Shown here piece by piece: positions 30,264 through 34,453 of a stretch of 34,453 bases of DNA; the first letter of the stretch is position 1; the number at the start of each line of letters is the position of its first letter. A program made the translations under genes and the position numbers. Source of the stretch: Acanthaster planci (taxonomy: Eukaryota; Echinodermata; Asteroidea; Valvatida; Acanthasteridae); contig NW_019091362.1 of assembly GCF_001949145.1 (NCBI RefSeq), forward strand, positions 6,488,932-6,523,384, read 5' to 3'. The notes beneath the pieces were generated by a model. That model ran no database searches, was not told the origin of the DNA, and saw only the letters and a program-made list of their open reading frames with translations.

Positions 30264-30508
30264 GAGGCGTAGGCTGATCTGCACCAGACTGGAGATGCAT
30301 ACTCAGCAACAGAGAAGCAGAGGGCGATGGCAGTTTTCTACATTGAGGCGTAGGCTGATCTGCACCAGACTGGATATGCATACTCAGCAACGGAGAAGCA
30401 GAGGGCGATGGCAGTTTTCTACATTGAGGCGTAGGCTGATCTGCACCAGACTGGATATGCATACTCAGCAACAAAGAAGCAGAGGGCGATGGCAGTTTTT
30501 CTACATTT
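30264..30508. repeat. Three tandem copies of an 81-bp LINE segment
   Basis: Units begin GAGGCGTAGGCTGATCTGCA at 30264, 30345 and 30426, nearly identical. Each unit covers the RT stretch coding for ALCFSVAEYASPVWCRSAY on the minus strand. As 81 is a multiple of three, open frames run through all copies on both strands (30256-30474 minus, 30295-30510 plus); these are by-products of the repeat. Confidence 0.93.
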
Positions 30509-30644
30509 AGAGTTGGTAAGCCTCTTAACGGATGCTGTTCCTTGCACCAATCTTTGCCTTTATGTTGACGATGTGATCTTTGTAAGACAGCGTGCAGTCC
30601 AGTGTGACACCAAGGTTGACAGGCTTGTGTGTACTAATTCAGTT

Positions 30645-30885
30645 GCGTGTGGATCAATGTTTTCAAAAAGCTCCCATTTCAACAGGAATCACTCCTGGGC
30701 TGAAATTTCGACCGAATGTCCTTTATGTGAAACACTTCAATTTGCGACCGATTCTTACACATTAAAAATTTCTCCTTTTTGAGCAATTTCCAAATATCAG
30801 TTTTGTGAAATCCTTTGGGAGACCCATTCTTCTGGGTCTCCACTGGGCACCATCTTGTCTTCACAAGGATACAAATTTCGGAATG
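30645..30885. other. Foreign insert in the LINE remnant
   Basis: The minus-strand RT sequence is continuous up to QLDVQWYG (about 30893) and resumes at KPVNLGVTLD (about 30630). About 240 bp between show no RT similarity. Ends are approximate. No clear terminal repeat was found, so its origin is unknown. Confidence 0.45.
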
Positions 30886-31190
30886 CCTGCTCTCGCCATT
30901 TTCCGTACCATTGGACATCCAGTTGTCGGTTTGCTTAACGGTTCTTGATGTGAAAGGCGCTTAACTGGGTCTTGTCTGGATTTGGGCGAAGATAGTTCGC
31001 AGGTGAGACCGTCTAGAGCGGCGGTGAGGGTTTCCCCTACTTCTTCAAAGGTCGTTTGCATGCACAGCGGAAGCTTGTGGTGTTTGGGTGAATGGGCTGG
31101 CGTTGGTGTAAACATTAAATAGCAGGGGGCACAAGAACATAGGGACATGTAGCGGCCAATGAAACCGGCAGAAGCCCGCTCAATGCACAA

Positions 31191-31610
31191 ATCAAGCAGG
31201 GGCTGATAAAATATTTTGCCTTTTCTTCTTCGTTACAGAAAATAACTTCACCATAAATTGTTTATTTATCTAAAATATAACGACATAACCACTGATTTGG
31301 AATAAGATAATAGGGACGGGGACCATTCCACTTGACGGACAGAGCCGCGTATCTCCATGACATACAGGGTGCAGTCCACTCTTTCAAGACCTATTGAAAT
31401 AGTGTAAACTCAACATTCTTCAGGGCCAAGGGCTAAAATACACATGTAACATACAAGCCAACATCCCCGGGGTTTCTCAAACAAAAATTAAATTACTGTT
31501 TAATCCTTAATCTTTCAATTTCTTTTAAATTTTTTGGGGGGTTAACTATTATTTTTAATTATTCGTACACACAAAAACGCCCCAGGGAAAGTGCCGAACG
31601 CTACGACAGC
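31191..31610. other. Non-coding stretch, nothing recognised
   Basis: AT-rich sequence with a G-run near 31537. The 5' continuation of the LINE cannot be followed here. Confidence 0.5.
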
Positions 31611-31935
31611 TCTGTCGCGTCGTGCCGTCGTGTCGTGGCGTTGCCTCCTTTCTCATTACTTTATGCTGCGTATAATGCATTACGTCGTGCCGTCGCGTCG
31701 TGTCCTGCTGTCTTGCTGACTTGTCGTACTGTCGCATTGTGGCGTCGCGTCGTGCCGCCGACCCGTCGTATCGTGCCGTCGTTATGTCGCGTCGTGCCGC
31801 CTGTCATTGTATGGTTTTTATGCAGTGTGGGTTAGGCCATCGCGTCCTGCAGTCGTGCTGTCGCGTCCTGATGTCTTGCCGTCGCGTCGTGTCGTGCTGT
31901 GACGTCGTGTCGTCGTATCGTGCCGACGTGCCTGA
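31611..31935. repeat. Degenerate GTCGT/GTCGCGTCGTGCC repeat tract
   Basis: About 325 bp built from variants of GTCGT, GTCGCGTCGTGCC and GTCCTG in head-to-tail order with irregular period, interrupted near 31640-31680 and 31805-31840 by unrelated sequence. It is strikingly richer in CpG than its surroundings. Open frames through it have low complexity (rich in Arg, Ser, Cys, Val) and are not taken as genes. Confidence 0.85.
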
Positions 31936-33200
31936 CTGTTTCTAAAAATGGCTTGTAATTACTAATGTCAATAGAGGGCGTATGTCACAAGTCTTGGGAA
32001 AAATGTGCGTGCATAGGGTTACACCCATTGATCTCCATTATAAAGACTGGATAGGACAATTGCGTCCAATACGCGTCCCGCGTGTGCATATTTTCAGGAG
32101 GGTAAATAACAAGCGTTGCGAATTTTGTTGCGTGCAATTTCAAACGGATATTTTAAAATTGCTGGTTGAGGTTATTGTACTTCAATCATCAGATTTCAAA
32201 GAAAAACTGAATTCTGCCACCGGAATGGATAAATTTGGAAAGAATAACGGTTGAGGTGTGCACAGCAGAGAATTGCCGGAGATCGATGGTAAAATCAAGT
32301 TTGGAAGAAGGAGCAGCTTTTGACATGTGAGTCGCACATTCAGCACATTCAGAAGATTTCTGCACGCCTTGTGCTATAATGCTTTGGACTGTCCGAAATA
32401 TTGTTTATTGGCAAAAGTGGTTTTAAAAACTGAATGATTAATTTGTCTTTTATTTTCCCATGATTTCACTGGAAAAATCTCGAAGAAAGCCATGATTTGT
32501 GGATGTGAGATCTGCAGACGCATTTGAACCCAAACTGTGTGACTGACGATGTGATATGTGACGGAATATCCATCTTCAGGGCAGAGATGAAACTAGAGCG
32601 AGCGACAGAGAGCTGACGTTTTCGTCGAGTGAAGTAACAAACAAGGAAATTCAATCAACGCAATGAAAGAAACTTTGTCTAAATTATAAAGTTATTCGTT
32701 CTCACTTAACATTGACCTTTTTCTTTTCAGAAAGTCGCTGTTAAATGTAAATCCTTAGTCAAGTTGGGAACTCTTTTTTTTTTTAAATTTGATTTATAAG
32801 TGTCTGTGGTGAAATTAAAGTGGCACAAACTTAATTAGTTTGGCTCGCAGTCAAAGTTCTGCTCATTTTGTGCGCACAGAAAAGATTGATGAAGTTTTTC
32901 AGTGTTGACTCATTGACACCAGACGGAAAAACACGTGGACAGCTGGGACATTATAAGGTAAAACCTACTGTGGGTGTTGGTGGAACCTTAATGTTCACAC
33001 ACTCAACAAATCACGATTGAACCAACCCAAAGTAACAACATTGCCCGAGCAAGTCCTTATACAAGAGGTGTAAAAAATGAAGAAAAAACAAAACACTAAA
33101 CAGAAAAACAGGTTAATTATTATCAGTTCCAAGTGGGTTATTTAATAAGAAAATGGTCTGTTAATTCGAGAAGTGATATTCTTCTCCGTAATCAATTTTG
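31936..33200. other. Non-coding stretch with one arm of a dispersed inverted repeat
   Basis: Contains the left arm (32025-32055) of the inverted repeat described separately, an unassigned open frame (31982-32254, 90 codons) and a possible small exon-like segment (32881-32958). None is convincingly a gene. Confidence 0.4.
32025..32055. repeat. 31-bp inverted repeat, left arm
   Basis: CCATTGATCTCCATTATAAA and the following 11 bases match the reverse complement of 33295-33325 at 29 of 31 positions. The similarity fades on both sides, so these are not simple TIRs at element ends. Confidence 0.8.
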
Positions 33201-33248
33201 ACTAAATGCGCACCCTACAGCATCATATTTCCCTCCTGAAACGCAGCG

Positions 33249-33492
33249 CGCCGCCATTGTGCAGCACATTTTGTACACACATGATGGGCGATGACCTATT
33301 CAGTCTTTATAATGGAAATCAATGGTTGCACAACACCAAATACGAGCACATAGAAAACAATGCAAAATCAGACCGAAAAAGTGCCGCGTTTTTTCACTGG
33401 AAATTCAAGACTATGGCCAGAGGACCGTTTCAATTATATGGGGGTTAGCCCCTCATGAAACGCTACCTTCGTTTCTCAAAATGGCGGCGCCC
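33249..33492. promoter_or_regulatory. Two YY1-like ATGGCGGC sites
   Basis: CGCCGCCATTG at 33249-33259 and CAAAATGGCGGCGCCC at 33477-33492 match the YY1 core in opposite orientations. In animals this core is common just downstream of transcription starts. With the local CpG content this could be a promoter or the 5' end of a mobile element; no transcript start is otherwise visible. Confidence 0.3.
33295..33325. repeat. 31-bp inverted repeat, right arm
   Basis: Partner of 32025-32055 in opposite orientation, 1.24 kb away. It lies about 35 bp from a CGCCGCCATT word (33249-33258). Confidence 0.8.
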
Positions 33493-33716
33493 GTGATCGG
33501 CATTTAACAGTACAGGCTGGGTTTTTCGAGACGCCATTCATCGGAAAATTTATGATTTTGGAAAGCTTAAGGGTGCCGGTATGAAAGTCCAAACTCTGAG
33601 AAATATGCATGTATAAGTAAAATTGTCGAGTCGTTCTTATTTCGGAAGATTTCAGGATTCAAAGTTTATGAAAATCCTGCAGTTTGGATTTCAGGCATTT
33701 AAGACATGCCTTGAAG

Positions 33717-33775
33717 TAGGGCTGTGGTGGCGACAGTTAAGGGACAGATTGTAAAAGCGAGCCACCACAGCCCTA
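33717..33775. repeat. Perfect 15-bp hairpin, 29-nt loop
   Basis: TAGGGCTGTGGTGGC (33717-33731) pairs exactly with GCCACCACAGCCCTA (33761-33775). Wobble and A-T pairs extend the stem by about four more positions. The size is compatible with a pre-miRNA-like fold or a very small palindromic element. No transcription evidence is available. Confidence 0.7.
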
Positions 33776-34453
33776 TTTTTTGGAAATTAGGGGGAACGTT
33801 GGTCATGTGGACATTGGGCGATACAGGACCCTTGATTAAAAGAGTAGTCGGAATCATTGGGTTTGGTATCCAGACTGATTCTTAATATGCAGCGAGTTGA
33901 GCTAGTTTTAGCTAACTCGTCACAGCGAGATGAATAACTGCTGCGACGAGTAACTATCTCAATTTTTTTTTGCAAGTGGCCCTCATACGCTTCCGTAGGG
34001 AACAGTCTGGAGCCTAGGTTGTCAATCTTTGGCTGAGAGCTAGTGCCACGGTGATTCGGTGTGGATTGCTTGCCGTCTGTAAACACCGAAGGTGGAGGTG
34101 ACGGCCGGGTTGTGATCCGGACATATGCTGGGAGCTCTAAGGGTTCCTCCTGTAAGGGTTATTGTCCCTTGGATTAATCGACCCTGGATAGTGAGGGTTA
34201 TTATCCCCTGATTTGATTAACACTCCACGTAGAATAACACTGCCTACTTGCAATGTGTATTATCACCATGTTACAATAGCACATGTTGTATTGCTACCTA
34301 AGTTCAATGCACGGATTGACCTTCAACAGTAGAACCACTTTCCAAGTAATGAGCCTCACTTAAGGAATGACTAGTTGAACCACAAGGTCCTTGGGGAGGA
34401 AAGCAGGGCTGGACCGGATGGGTCATGAGGCAGCCCACTGGCCTTATATAAAA
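33776..34453. other. Right-hand end of window, unassigned
   Basis: Holds a minus-strand open frame of 99 codons (33787-34086), rich in Ser, Thr and Arg, with no known domain. A small imperfect hairpin, GAGTTGAGCTA against TAGCTAACTC, lies near 33895-33920. GGGTTATT-TCCC occurs twice near 34155 and 34195. The window ends in TATATAAAA (34445-34453), a TATA-box match that cannot be judged without the next bases. Confidence 0.35.

Larger units (their letters stand above)
29705..31190 (-). mobile_element. Decayed LINE (non-LTR) reverse transcriptase remnant
   Basis: Read on the minus strand in several frames: a degenerate QGSVLAPLLFNVYTN-type block near 31140-31090; HAND (31051-31062) where the catalytic YADD should be; TFEEVGETLTAALDGL (about 31056-31009); LGVTLD (30614-30597) followed by LSYKDHI; SVAEYASPVWCRSAYASKVD (about 30325-30260); LNAAYRAITC then stop; CGIAPPQIRR near 30175-30150; and the C-terminus LNDKTKLCVQHWIGL ending at a stop at 29707-29705. 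This order fits the C-terminal half of the RT of CR1/Jockey-like LINEs. Frameshifts, stops, a G11 tract (29781-29791), a tandem triplication and an insert make it a dead copy. The 5' part and endonuclease are absent or unrecognisable. Confidence 0.85.

Noticed and set aside
30256-30510. Repeat protein encoded by open frames on both strands
   Set aside because: The frames are open only because an 81-bp LINE segment is tandemly repeated; the true coding register of the segment is the RT frame.
31555-31945. Open frames through the GTCGT tract as Arg/Cys-rich proteins
   Set aside because: Low-complexity translation of a simple repeat; no start context or conserved domain.
33787-34086. 99-codon minus frame as a gene
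   Set aside because: No recognised domain; Ser/Thr/Arg-rich, overlaps a small hairpin; no supporting signals.
1-34453. tRNA, rRNA, CRISPR array or prokaryotic operon
   Set aside because: No tRNA B-box with matching A-box and cloverleaf was seen, no regular spaced repeats, and the gene structure is clearly spliced and eukaryotic.

Overview
This is a eukaryotic (metazoan) genomic window. It is AT-rich, with long introns, GT-AG spliced coding exons, non-LTR retrotransposon debris and several short inverted-repeat DNA transposons. The palindrome ACATGT, often extended to GTACATGTAC, is extremely frequent in the non-coding sequence. Together with the invertebrate-type synaptotagmin sequence (E at the fifth C2B calcium ligand, SEPIG motif) this suggests a marine invertebrate, most likely an invertebrate deuterostome such as an echinoderm or amphioxus. 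The species assignment is inference only.

Positions 37-23141, + strand, hold a complete synaptotagmin-1 coding region: eight coding exons (71-263, 2175-2356, 15926-16051, 16907-17074, 18229-18402, 19569-19689, 20101-20234, 22956-23141) that join in phase to a 427-residue protein. The protein has a short luminal N-terminus, one membrane segment with a cysteine cluster and Lys run, an acidic linker, C2A and C2B. All calcium-ligand positions of both C2 domains are acidic or Ser as expected. A 5' UTR piece precedes the ATG, so the promoter lies outside the window. The large intron 2 is about 13.6 kb.

The introns carry mobile elements seen by their terminal inverted repeats: two pogo/Tigger-like non-autonomous elements (368-1657 and 20459-21947), a Tc1/mariner-like MITE (4157-4581), two copies of one about 240-bp MITE family (7749-7994 and 15490-15727) and a possible hAT-like MITE (14754-14975).

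Downstream of the stop codon lies a probable long 3' UTR with a perfect stem-loop near its start; a plausible last poly(A) signal is at 28663. From 29705 to about 31190 on the minus strand is a decayed LINE reverse transcriptase, with a threefold in-frame 81-bp tandem duplication and a foreign insert. Then come a degenerate GTCGT-type CpG-rich low-complexity tract (31611-31935), a 31-bp inverted repeat pair 1.2 kb apart, two YY1-like ATGGCGG sites and a perfect 15-bp hairpin. No second gene could be established in the last 5 kb. I found no RNA gene, CRISPR array or clear novel multi-gene system; the window is best described as one neuronal gene plus mobile-element and repeat structure.
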